A stretch of DNA of 64,000 nt from Blattamonas nauphoetae (lineage: Eukaryota; Preaxostyla; Oxymonadida): assembly GCA_033064195.1 (NCBI GenBank), contig JARBJD010000115.1, positions 62,001 to 126,000 on the forward strand, in the 5' to 3' direction. Positions 1-11,536 of the stretch are shown here, piece after piece. Below the pieces are notes generated by a model. It was not told the DNA's origin. It ran no database searches and saw only the letters and a program-made list of their open reading frames with translations. Made by a program: the position numbers and the translations under genes. Every line of letters begins with the position of its first letter. The stretch's first letter is position 1.

Positions 1-182
1 TCTCCTCAAGAAATCATCATGTCATCTCAGCGTCTTCATTTTTGCGTCTCTTGACTGGAATCTGGAATCATGATTTGAACGCTCGCTGAGAAGAATTGTT
101 CGATGTGATCAGAGCTAATTAACGTGTGACTCACTCGCTTCACAGACTGAGAGAGTCTTTCTATGGGAATTTGATCAGTCTC

Positions 183-1618
183 ATGTTCACTCGCTTGTGC
201 ACACAACCTGTTGAATCTGCTTTCGCACCTCTCCCGTGTGATCATCTGTCTTCCTCTGATTCATCTTTGTCTGATGTTGTGTGCCTTCCCGTCCGCACTC
301 TTCATTACTTTTATCTCTTTCTTTCTCTGTATTGTTCATGAACATCATTGATTCCTCCTTTCTTTCATCTATTCTATGTGTGGGTGCAGGAAGCAATGAT
401 TCGGGGATATTGTTCATCGCTTCGGAATTGCTCAGAAAAAGAGACTTTGCCGATTCTTTCTCAAATTCGGACATTTTTGGAATCAGATTTGATATTCATG
501 GACACCTCTCTCCCTGTCCTGATGTATCATTATATCGATGTTTTCTTGCTCAATGAGTGTTCTTGAGTGTTTTGTCTTTCACACACTTCTCATCTCTCGT
601 TGTCTCTTGTCATTAGATCTGGATGAACTTCCAACTCGTTGTGCGATTGCAGAATCGTGTGGTCTTGTGTCGATTCTCTCTGACATCGTTTCATCTCATA
701 GCTCTGTTGGATTGAAAGTTTGTTTCATCGTTCGTCTCATCCTCAAATTCCATTCACTTTCAGTGCATTGCATCCAGTTTGTTAACATTGATTCACAATG
801 CTCTGGTATCGCATGAAATTCAGAAACCAGAATATCATCAATTCAAATCTCATCAAAACATATCAACAATTGCCAAGCCGATGAATGATGTAAACGAGCA
901 ACTCTTCGAACTTCGCACAACGATGTGCACAATGGCAACGCAGATGACCGAACAGTTCGGAAAGATAAATGAAAGACAGTTGGAGTTTGATTCTGTTTTA
1001 CGACGCCTGGATGAAAAACGAAGATCTGACCTTCTTCGCGAATCTCGGTTCCAACGATGGTCCAAAACGGGGGCAGATGCAATTGAAATCTTCGACGAGG
1101 ATTTCATCATCAAAACAGGCAACACCTTCACACTTCGGCAACGACCAGAAAATGAGGACTCAAACTTCATCCCCAAAACACTCTTCTCTCCTCTCATCTC
1201 ATCCAACGTCGCCCAGCTGTCATTCACAATCACCCATTCGTATCGTGGATATCGTTACGGAGCCGTCAGCCCACATCTTGTTGACACAGGAACACTCAAT
1301 GATATCTGGGCAAATGAACCCGGATTAGTATTTTGGACGACCTATTATTCGGCACCAAATGTCATTACAGCGAACACACCACTTCCTTCTCGAAGCACCA
1401 GCGAGTTCGTGCTGGAAGCTGATTGTCGAGTTGGACAACGAACAGTTAAATGCTTGTTTGACGGAAATGTCAATCACGACTTTTACGTAAATCTCCCGCT
1501 GTTGTTCCGATTTGCGATCACTCCTCTTCATCCCTCTGTTTCTGTCACAATCCACAATCTTTCTTTCACAGACAAACCAACACTGAAGGGAGGGGAGAGA
1601 GAGTTCCAGTTTCGGTAA
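183..1618 (+). CDS. Family A copy 1: coiled-coil plus SPRY-like domain protein, donor site of intron 2 altered
   Basis: Comparison with the two sister copies gives exons 183-278, 390-486, 617-717 and 764-1618, a predicted 382 residues. The first half has short helical stretches and, around residues 115-150, a likely coiled coil (the ELRTTMCTMATQMTEQFG region). The second half begins at RWSKTGADAIEIFD and looks like a B30.2/SPRY-type beta sandwich, with YRYGAVSPH, a Trp, EADCRVGQRT and FRFAI blocks; that fold is an inference from pattern. The base after exon 2 (487-488) is AT where both sister copies have GT, so intron 2 may not splice. If retained, the frame stops at 566 and the main domain is lost. 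This copy may therefore be a pseudogene. No function is known to me. Confidence 0.6.
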
Positions 1619-2839
1619 TAATCAATCACGCGCACCGTTCTCTCCAAAAAATTCCTTCTGTTTCGCCAACACTTCACTTCTCTTCAAGAAATCATCATGT
1701 CATCTCGACGTCTTCATTTTCACTGATTTTGAATGCTGTCTGGAACCATGATTTGAATTCTCGCTGAGAACAGTGGTTCGATGTGATCAGAGTTAATTCA
1801 CGTGTGACTCACTCGCTTCACAGACTGAATGAGTCTTTCTATGGGAATCTGATCAAGCTCATGTTCACTCAGGGTTGTCGGGCCCTTTGAGTTGTCTTAA
1901 GACGTGGAAAAATGACTTAGTAGTAAGAAGTAGGGAAAAATGACTTAGTAGTAAGTCGCTCTTTTCGAAATCACAATTCTGAACGAAATTTACCACTTTG
2001 TTGTTGAAATGAGATGATAGCAATGAAAAGTTAGAATTCCCACTCCGTGGAGTCATCTCCTTGGTACCAAACGTCATCATCACTATCTTCTGCATCGTCT
2101 GAATCGACCTCTGGTGCGACTGAACATCATCGGATAAACACGCAACTTCGGGAAAACCCGCAACTCCATTTTCAAACAACGGAAGACATCTCAAGAGTTC
2201 ACCTTTTCGGTATCAAGTGCGGACCAATATTGAATTCAAAATTCACAGGATTGTTCCTAAATTTAGTATCATCATTTCATGAGATCACATTGTGGGACAA
2301 TTTGAAGATGAAAATGAAACAACTTATTCCGACCGTTACTCTGGAGGAGGAAGCGCGCGGACGATTGGTGATATCAATTACAAAACAGTGATAATCCACA
2401 ACACGATCCTATCGCCAACACATGTCTCGAAAGAAGAAGGAGACAATCAGAAGTCTGGGCTATCGTCTCTGAATGGATTGGAAAGTTCGGAAATTTCTTT
2501 GTATTAAAATAACGATCAACGAAGACACGTCGTATTCTGAATCAGCAGTTTTTCTTTCCAGGGTGAGCAGGCTGACCGACAGGAACTGGAAGAAGCGAAC
2601 CACACTGAAATGAGGAACATTGCCAGCCAAATATCACTTTACAGCATCACCAAATGTGCACGACGATGGTTTTGCTCTGAGCCATCCGATCGCAGTCTTA
2701 ACCTGTGACTATGTGCATGTGGTTCAACCATCACTCCAAGTGTTCTTCTTCTCCTTCGAAATGCCTCTTTTCCATATTCGTCTGTTCGCTCTTGCTCGCC
2801 GCAATAGCCCAACCAATTCCACCTTCCGTACATCGTCAA

Positions 2840-3475
2840 GATCACATTTCCAGTTGAAGGCTAAAGATGTGATCTTCTGTAACGGGGGACGCAGTCTGTT
2901 TTGAATTCAGAACTGAATTGTTCAACAAAGCTACTTTATTCACGTGTGGACGACAATGGCACTGATCACAACCTCCTTCTCCACCCACACCCAAGACGTC
3001 GACGCTCACATTCTCCTTTCCTCGAACAGAACCGGCATCAATGCAAATTTGGAATGAAAAACACACAATCAGATCACTCTCGCTGTCGTCAAACGACACG
3101 CTGGATCGAGTCGCCGTTGAGGTGGCATCGCAACACAAAACAATCCTGTTTGCATCGATCACGTGTGGGTTGATTCACGTACCGACAACGAAATTGGTTG
3201 TTATTTCAACATATCGATACACTCGTTCGCAGTCGATATCACCAGAGCTGATGTCTGCAACAGAAGAAACAGATTCGTTCGTCGTTTCTCCGATGGCACC
3301 GACAGCGTCAAACAGCGTGAGATGGACACCTCCCGTCGCATCCTCTTTGTCAGTCATTCTCAACTCTCTGAGGGAAACACGAAGCCACAACAACGCCACA
3401 TATGAACACAAAGCTGCTAGGAACAAGTCTGATTTCGAACAATACCATCTCTTTGCTGAGACCATCCACAAGACG
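2840..3475 (-). pseudogene. Coding-like fragment, unrecognised
   Basis: Two minus-strand frames read one after the other: about 3471-3175 (LTLFDAVGAIGETTNES) and about 3162-2842 (DSESDLIVCFSFQICIDAG). They are in register apart from a TGA between them and have the composition of real protein rather than of an antisense shadow. The piece lies directly downstream, on the same strand, of the beta-helix pseudogene and may be a further exon of the same broken gene. I do not recognise the domain. Confidence 0.35.
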
Positions 3476-3599
3476 TTTCTATCTGACGGGTGTGGAGGCG
3501 ATGGAATGTTTCATTTATTCCGATTCGACCCAACAGCTGACTCACTTGCGATTAAGAAACCCATCATAGAGAAGCGAGCAGAAGACAAACGGGTGCAAG

Positions 3600-5665
3600 A
3601 GACAAAAAAGTGAAACAGCATCATGAATACATCCGCATCGCGTTGAATCTCGATTCGTTGAAGGAAAGAAAAAAAAAGACAAACACGCGGACAGAAGGCT
3701 GCTGTTCTGATGGGGTTCTACATGACTTGGTGAGCTGGGTGATTCTCCCACTCTCCTTCCTCCTCCACACTCGCCTGGACACCACTACCTCTCTCTCCCT
3801 CCCCAACAATTCGTATGAAGCCCGAAGACAAGCTGACAGGCAGTGAAGTGCAGCGAGGCCACCGAGAGTGTTTGCGTCACTCTCAGTGTGAGGCACAAGC
3901 GACGAGAACTGCGAAGACTTCACTTCCACATTCATATTCCCACAAAACAGAGTCTCTCCAAACCTCCCATGTCTGAGATCTGTGTTCAAAATCGACAGGT
4001 ATCCTCCATTCTGAGAAATGAGTGTCGACACCTGTCCATTTCCAACGTCTGTCACAATCGAGTCGAGCACGACAGCAGCAGACGAAGACAGCTCGAAGGG
4101 AGGAGAGGCAGAGAGCATCGACGAGATTGAACCTTTCACTGTCAGTGTTCCCCCACTCACTGAGAACAGAGCAACACTCGCTGAAGGGTTGCGGACTGGC
4201 ATCGTTTGAGTCGTCGACCCGAATGTGCACGACTTGGCTGTCAGACTTCCTGCCGAGATCGACACAAGTTCTTCTGTTCTTCCTGCTGTCAGATCAGAAA
4301 TGGGAACAGACAGCGAGGAGAGAGGCAGAGACGAGGCCACCTGATTCACCACAATCTGCCCCTCTCTTTCCACAATCAGGTCGAACACAGTCTCACAGAC
4401 GAATCCAGAACAACAGTTTTGGTCGATCCAAAGAGCTGCTCCGAATGGGCGAGTGACAAGCACGGAAGGGCGAGCATGCCACAGTGAATGTGGTCGAATC
4501 CAGACGAGTGCACATGACGATCCGAATCGGTGCTTTGGAATGGATGCCAGAAGTACGGCAGAGACGAGGTGTCTGGAGAGCTGTTTTGAGAGTGTTCAAA
4601 TCGGCAGAATTCACGAGTCAAGATTCGGGTGGACGAGGAACAGATTGTGGCCATTTCCAGTCGACGACGAGCACGAAGTGAATGTGGTGTCGGTGATCGA
4701 GAGTGTTCCTTGCCCAACTTCCACAAACAGCGCTCCTCCCTTCCCACGTGATTCACATCCATCGAAATCGCTGTTTGTGATCGACAGCGAGTTTCCAGTG
4801 TTCAGCTCCGACGAGAACACGCCTCCATTTCCAGACACCTTCATCCCAACAAACGAACATCTATCGATAGCAATCGAGCCAGAGTTCGACAGCGACAGAA
4901 GAGATCCACTCCCACTCATCTCAATCACATGTCGACGATTGATTGAGAATCTTGAAATACGAGCTGAGGTCAGAGTGAGTCGTCCTCCATTCACAACAAA
5001 CAGCGATTCCGTCCGATCTGTGCTCAACAGCAACGAATGCTGAGTGAATCCAACGTCCTCTAACGAGACTGTTCCCGATGACAACGAAAGGAGAGAAGAT
5101 GGTTGAGAGCATTCCAGAATCGACAAATCCTTTCCTTCTCCAGCTATTTCGATTGTCCTCCCAGCCAGCTGCAGAGCGCCTTCGCTCGTCGTTCCTGTTG
5201 TCATCTAAATCAACCATTCGCATTCTGCGAGAAGACGAGCACTCAGACCACTCACCGCTCCACACCCACTCGCCGACGCCCAGCACAATCGATGCTGGAA
5301 GGAGGATGTGTGCTGTTGTTGTGTCTCCCACAATGGAACTGCGATGGGATTCAGTGATGCTCAACGACGACGGAAGAGGAGAAGACCGCGAGCACGTCGC
5401 AGCAGCATCAACAAATAGAGATGACGCTGAACGACCAAAGCAGTCTTCGAAGAGAAGACCAGAGTGAATCTGTGGTGGCGAAAAACGCACAATCGGATGG
5501 AAGTCATCGAATGACGACACCCTCACAATCTTCGCTCCAATCGAGAACGCCTGCGTCTCTTCATTTCGCCCAGTCTCCACAACAACCTGTACGTCCTCCT
5601 TCTCCAGCCTGTTCGTCACTGCATACTCAATCGTCTTGCACCGACCCGAATACGATGTCCCACTT
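3600..5665 (-). pseudogene. Beta-helix (pectin-lyase-like) surface protein fragment inside the hAT
   Basis: Minus-strand frames spanning about 5660-3620 encode Ser/Thr/Gly-rich repeats with the cadence of parallel beta-helix proteins: CKTIEYAVTNRLEKEDVQVV near 5640, then TTGTTSEGALQLAGRTIEIA from 5204, then SISAGSLTAKSCTFGS near 4300. The reading frame changes at least twice (near 5205 and near 4600-4460), so it is broken. No complete N-terminus or membrane anchor is visible. Such proteins form large families in oxymonads; a cell-surface role is a family-level inference. Its place within the hAT element suggests that it was carried in as cargo or by a nested insertion. Confidence 0.65.
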
Positions 5666-6352
5666 GTTGGTCCGTTGTATATTATTCATCTTTCTCAGTT
5701 TTTCTCTCATTCTTCTTCTCTCTCATCCCTCTCGTCTTCATTTTTTCCTTGTCTCAGGCTTCTAAACATCACAAGATCTCCACACATGTCTGGATCGAAG
5801 TGACAGTCTGCATCCTTCCTCCTGTCAGATCGAACAGAAATCCGAAGTGGTGACATGGAAGAGACTGATCAATTCTCTCTCACACCAGATATCCCCCAAC
5901 ACAACGGTCATCTTAAAAACAACCCAGACAGCCTCTGAGCACATCGTCAGTCGGAGTTCTCAACGCCAACAACAGGGTCTCGTCAACCGCCTTCATCATC
6001 ATTACACAGATACACCGAAAGTAGCGACGACAGTATGCTTCTCTCTGAAAGGCTGATTCTTCTCATTCACTCTTTATTTTTCAAAACTATACTCTCTCGT
6101 TCATTCCAGTTCTCAAGAAGAGATGAAAAGAACAAGGAAGGAGAGAACAAGGAAAGAGTTCGACAAACATTTCGTGTCATATTTTTATGGTCGTGATCTT
6201 GATCAATCACACATACTTGTTCATTTCATGAGATGAAGCGTTCCCCAGAACAGATTATGATGAAATAAGGGTAATAGAATGATGAAACTTGGAATATATT
6301 CAAATTGTGGGCCCCGGACGAAAGTTGCTGGTTAATCCGGAGTTGCGGGTTA

Positions 6353-7473
6353 CAGTCGCCATCACATGATTTCGCGATTGTGTCACACAATATTAGCCTT
6401 TTCTTTTCCCTTTATTCTCTTTTTGTCACCACTTCATGTCGATCCAGCTATTCGACATTCCTCCTTTTTTCCAGGAAAACGGGACACGTGATCTGACCCA
6501 GAAAGTTGAGAACCGCTGGACAAAACAAATGAGAATGTTTTCTGTGAAATGGGATAAATAAATCTTAAATTGAGAGCAGGTATCGATTCAGAAATGAAGG
6601 AAAACAGTGAAGAACAGGTGTGGAGTTGAAAATGAACGAATCAAAACCCCCACAAAAGGACTTGAAAATACCATCGAATGGTTCCTTGTAAACTCTCAAA
6701 AAAAGTCTGTCCTTCTCTTTCCATTCTCTTTTCCCCTTTTGTTGACTCCAAGCAAGATGAAAACCAAAACCACATGTGAAGAAAGAGATCCTTCCTAAAA
6801 GATGGCTGGTTGGTCTGTCGTACCCCTTGCAAGATGAATCCTCAAAGGTTAAACCACGATTCTGAGCTTCTTGAAATCGTGGCAGAAGTAATCAGGACTT
6901 CAATGAGAAGGACAGAGGACATACATTCGTTGAACAAATCCGCCAGTGGATTCCGTGATAGATACCAATATCGAAGGTAATCACTTCAAAACACCAAACA
7001 GAAACTAATCAAACACTCATTACGGTTTGATAGTCAAACAATCATGATCACCAATGAACTTGTTTCCACCATGTCTAGATCTATTGACAACAGAGAATTT
7101 CTGGCTTCAAAATGAAAGAGAACCTGAAAAAAACTCATATTGAAACAGTTGACAAACCGAGACTTGTCAGTAGAAGCATATGGTAGCAGGATCCACTCAT
7201 CCAATTAGATCTTCACTCTTGACGCTGATAATGATCATTGATTGAATTCTTGTCAATAATGGATCCTCGACTCATTGTTGATAATGAGGAACACTTGGTG
7301 GGCATTGGAGATTAACCCATTCTCTTTTTCATTTTCACTTCACGCAAGATCAACCACTTTTTCGGGTTTGTCGAATACTAGCAGATGTAGAGCAAAGGAT
7401 AATAAAGAAAAAGTATGTGAAATGAAAGAGTGTAATTTCGTCCTTGATCCGCGAACCCACGTGACAGCGACTG
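6353..7473. mobile_element. Tc1/mariner-like element, internally deleted copy
   Basis: The element is flanked by TA at 6351-6352 and 7474-7475. Its ends are CAGTCGCCATCACATG at 6353 and the reverse complement of CAGTCGCTGTCACGTG at 7473. The ends and the first ~300 bp match the fuller Tc1-like element at 48378-49981, including the ACTCAGAAAGTT-type block and the TTCGCG motif. At 1,121 bp it lacks any transposase frame, so it is a deletion derivative needing help in trans. It lies exactly between the nested insertion and the hAT transposase C-terminus. Confidence 0.85.
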
Positions 7474-7475
7474 TA

Positions 7476-9592
7476 AATCGAGGACGTTGAACCAAGACTT
7501 GACGCATGACTCAGAGACAATTCCTGTTTCCCCTCCTTCTTCAGTGCACTTTCTAGCTCTTGAAAACGGGTAGCCACTCGGGAGACTTGCTCTGCGGTGA
7601 GCGTCTCCGGCCCACACACGGCTCTGAGGATGGCATTCAAATTTTGTTCTTGCAGTCGGTTTCGCAATCTTGTTTTCACTCTTTTCATGGCTGCGAACAG
7701 TCTTTCTGCGGATACACTGGTTGTCGGGACGGTTAGATAAATGATTGCAAGAGTTGTAATGATAGGATAATTTCTCTTGATTTCCATGTCCATAGTGATG
7801 AATTGTGCAAGTTCTTTCTCGGAGGTTGTCCTTTTGCCGGATCGTGCGAGAGTTTGAACGAATACTGTCCATTCTGCTTCGGCATTTCTTTGGGTTATCG
7901 TCTGTGGAAAGAGGATCCTAAATTTGTTGAAGAGACGCCCAACGTTTTTGTATAGTCACGGTTCATTCCTTGTGATTGTCCGAGTTGTAGAAACTCAAAG
8001 CCAATCAAATCGGTAGTTGGTGGGAACCTGTCCACCATATGTTGAAGGACGTTGTCGAAGAGTATTGTGGCTCGCTCCTCCTGTTGTTTGTTAATGTTTT
8101 CATCGAAATGCGGTAGAAGTCCTGCATATTGAATTCGCTTCTCTCTTAAAGTTTTTTGATACGATCTTACAGCCTTTGTCTCCCGTAGCGCGGAGGAAGA
8201 ATCGATAATGATGTTGTGGAGCTGCCATAAATCAAAAGTTTTGCTCTGCATTTCGCGAGAGACGAGTGAGAGTGTTTGAAGGAGGGAATCGAGAATGCAC
8301 ATATCAGCAATGAAACTCCAAGACAACCCATTTCTCAATTCCTTCCCTCTGTCATCCCCACAAAATTGAGGTTCGTCAAGAAGAAGGACAATAGATCTGA
8401 ATTCATTGAGAAGAAGCGAGACGCATTTGGAAAGACTTAGCCAACGAGTGACAACAACATCCGCCAGAGCATGATGTTGTCCTGGTTCGTTCTTCTGGAT
8501 TTCTTCAAATCTGGCTTTTCTTTTGGAATGATGCGAAATGTATTCGAAAGTTTGCCGGATTCGTTTCACTGATTCACCGAATATGCCCTTCGTTTGGTGA
8601 AGGTGAACAACGATCAGGAGGGCAAGACGATGAGCAGCACAATGTGTCGTTATTAGGGCAGGAATGAGGTTCCGGAGTTGTGAGGCAACTCCATTGTGGG
8701 TCCCGATCATGGTATTGGCACCGTCTGATGCGAATCCCACCATTTTCTGAAGATCGATTTTGTTTTCTTTTAGGAGGTCCAAAATCACTCCAGTGATCTC
8801 ATCCGACGTGGATCCGGATGATCCCATTTGTTTGAGTCCAAGAAGATGACATTGTATCTCATTCCCGTCCCAATATTGAGCGATAATGGCCAGTTGACTC
8901 CGATGCATTACATCTGTCGCCTCATCGACTATTAGCGAGTAACATGGTGCTGAACGAAGTTTTTCAAGTGCATCAACATTGAGAATGTCTCCGATGGACC
9001 GTGTCAATCGCAATTGGACGTCTTTCGACTTGAATTGTTGTTCAGTTTGCCCAAGCTCCAAAGATGTTTTATTCCAGAGCGAGATCAAAGATGGTAATTT
9101 GGACAGTGCAATTTCTTCTTTCATAAGCCAATGCATTTGATTGATTCGATCTGTCAGTGTTTTTTCCTTCTTTTTGCCGACTGCCTCCATCATCCTACTT
9201 ATTCGATTGTCTTTTTGCATGATCAATTTTCCCAGCGATGAATAGTGACTTTGAGTCTTGACGTGTTGTGAAAGGATCCTTTTAGCATCAACACGGACCG
9301 GGGTATGGATAAGATGGTCCATATGTCCATCTCTTTTAGGAATCCACTGATTGCAGACCTTACAAATAAGGCCCTTTCCTCCAATATTTTCCCACACAGA
9401 CTTGCCTGCTTCATTTGGCATTAGATTGTGTTCGGCAAACATTTCATCTAGAATGCTTTTGGATGGAACGTATTCTTTCTCCTGCAGAATGGGAGGTGAT
9501 TGAGAGACTGAACTGCTGGGGGTGGATTCAGATTGGAGAGAATCGGATGTTAGTGAGAGAGGAAGAGCTGTTGGGGAAAGTTTTAGGTTCAT
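7476..9592 (-). pseudogene. hAT transposase, frameshifted and interrupted
   Basis: From the start at 9592 the frame gives 565 residues to 7895. It holds a CKVC...H zinc-finger-like N-terminus (near residue 78), the first catalytic Asp in SLIVDEATD, the second in GFASDGANTM followed by a C-x2-H block (TTHCAAHRL). A shift near 7930 moves the coding into a frame that runs on to about 7476 and carries the hAT C-terminal dimerisation signature (LTVPTTSVSAERLFAAMK, then RNRL). The C-terminus is then cut by the Tc1-like insertion at the TA at 7474. An acidic minus-strand ORF ending at about 2039, near the other terminus, with SDDAEDSDDD may be the original tail. The element is probably inactive for its own transposase. 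Confidence 0.88.
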
Positions 9593-9728
9593 TTCTTGAT
9601 CAAGACCACAACTTGAGAAAAAAGGGACGATTTACTTACTTTTGATTTTTTACGACTTAGTCTTAAGTCACAGAAAAAACATAAAAAGTAAGTCATTTTA
9701 CTTACAACTAAGTCATTCCGACAACCCT

Positions 9729-11167
9729 GTGTTCACTCGCTTGTCCACACAACCTGTTGAATCTACCTCTGCATCTCTCCCATGTGATCATCTTTCTTCT
9801 TCTGATCCATCACTGTCTGATATTGTGTGTCTTCTCATCCACTCTCTCCATTGTTGTTTTTCTTTTTCTTCATCTGTTTTGTTCATGAATCTCATTTATT
9901 CCTCCTTTCTTTCATCTCTTGTATCTGTGGATCCAGGAAGAAGTGATTCATGGATATTGTTCATCGCTTCGGGATTGTTCTGAAAAAGAGACTTTTTCGA
10001 TTCTTTCTCAGATTCGGACATTTTTGGAATCAGGTTTGATATTCTTGAGTATCCATTCTCCCTTTTCTGATCTTTCATTGTTTGTTGTTTTCTTCCTCGA
10101 TGAGTCTTCTTGAGTGTTTTTTCTTTCACTCCTTTCTCATCTCTTGTTGTCTCTTCCTGTCAGATCTGGATGAACTCCCAACTCGCTGTGCGATTGCGGA
10201 ATCGTGTGGTCTTGTGTCGATCCTCTCTGGTATCGTCTCATCTCACAGCTCGATTGGATTGAAAGTTTGTTCATTTTTCGTCTCATCATCACATTCCGTT
10301 GTCTTTCAGAGTGTTGTTTCCAGTTTGTTGGGACTGATTCAGATTGCTCTCGGTTCATGTGAGAATCAGAAAACAGAACATCGTCCTCTCTCGATTCCTC
10401 AGATCGAAACGACTTTGAACAAGCTGGCATATAGCGTAAACGAACAATTTGATGAGCTTCGCACAACGATGTGCAACATGGCAACGCAGATGGCCGAACA
10501 TTTCGGAAGGATAGACAGCCGACTGATGAAACATGATTCGATTCTGAACCAACTAAATGATAAACGGAGATCTGACCTCCTCCACCAATCTCGGTTCCAA
10601 CGATGGTCCAAAACGGGGGCGGATGCAATTGAAATATTCGACGATGATTTCATCATCAAAACAGGCAACACGTTCACACTTCGACAACGACCAGAAAACG
10701 AAAAGACCAACTTCGTCCCCAAAACCCTCTTTTCTCCCGTAATTTCCTCTGACGTCGCCCAGCTGTCATTCACAATCAACCATACCGATTGTGGATTTCG
10801 TTTCGGAGCCGCCAGCGCCCATTATGTTGACACGGCGACAGCTCGTGATCTCTGGAGGGGAAAGCACGGTATCGCATGTTGGGGAGAAGCTTACAGTCCA
10901 AATACCTATTTTCAAGCGAGGGGAGTACGTTCTAATCAAAAGACAGTTGTGATCGTTCTCGAAGCAGATTGTGGAGTTGGACAACGAACACTCAAACTTT
11001 CAGATAATGAAGCTGTGCATTCCGACTTTTATTCAAATCTCTCGCTGCCGTTCCGATTTGCGATCGCTCTTCATCATCCATCTGTTTCTGTCACCATCCA
11101 CTCCCTGACTTTCACAGCCAAACCAACACTGAAAGGGGGAACGAAAGAAATCAAGATTCGGGATTAG
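9729..11167 (+). CDS. Family A copy 2: coiled-coil plus SPRY-like protein, start codon destroyed by hAT
   Basis: Exons are 9729-9824, 9937-10033, 10164-10264 and 10310-11167, in perfect phase with copy 3. All donors (GTGTGT, GTTTGA, GTTTGT) and CAG acceptors are present. The hAT element lies between the A and the TG of the original ATG, so the first codon is now GTG, built from the last G of the element plus TG of the target duplication. The ATG stays on the far side, nearly 7.9 kb away. The next in-frame ATG is far downstream, so unless GTG or an unseen exon is used the copy is silent or truncated. The body keeps every conserved block seen in copies 1 and 3 (383 codons, no internal stop). 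Confidence 0.65.
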
Positions 11168-11536
11168 CCAATCAGACACACCGTTCTCTCCCAGATTGTA
11201 ATCTTTTTGGCAACAACTTCACTTCTCTTCAAGAAATCATCATGTCATCTCGACGTCTTCATTTTCACTGATTTTGAATGCAGTCTGGAACCATGATGTG
11301 AATTCTCGCTGAGAACAATGGCTCGATGCGAATTGAGCGAATGAACATGTGCCTTTCTCCAGTTGAAGATCGAAAGAGTCAGATTATGGCAATTGGATCT
11401 CTCACCATCATTCCCTGCTGACGAAGTCAAGATTCTCGAACGATATGGAAAACAAGAGGTGTATGTATTGGTACAGCAGAACGACAATTGTTAAATCAGC
11501 GGAGAAACGGATAAGTTGTGGGGATGGATCAATCTC

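Larger units (their letters stand above)
2155..6351. mobile_element. Possible nested element inside the hAT, carrying host surface-gene fragments
   Basis: The DNA between the two halves of the hAT element is bounded by AACCCGCAACTCC at 2155-2167 and its exact reverse complement at 6339-6351. The 13-bp match sits at the points where hAT sequence stops on each side, once the adjoining Tc1-like element is removed. I see only a 2-bp AA candidate target duplication and no transposase, so this could be a non-autonomous element or a transposon that has captured host DNA. The interior carries the beta-helix pseudogene and other coding-like fragments. Confidence 0.4.
1870..9729 (-). mobile_element. 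hAT DNA transposon with nested insertions, in the start codon of family A copy 2
   Basis: The ends are inverted repeats CAGGGTTGTCGG at 1870 and CCGACAACCCTG ending at 9729. They are flanked by an exact 8-bp duplication, TGTTCACT, at 1862-1869 and 9730-9737, the size typical of hAT elements. Both subterminal regions carry repeated ATGACTTAGT-type motifs, which shows the two ends belong together. The transposase reads on the minus strand from 9592. Without the inner insertion (about 2155-7473) the element would be near 2.5 kb, a usual hAT length. The insertion turned the ATG of family A copy 2 into GTG. Confidence 0.93.

Noticed and set aside
2620-2904. Plus-strand frame near 2620-2904 as a gene
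   Set aside because: It overlaps the better-supported minus-strand coding scrap and lacks domain or splice support.
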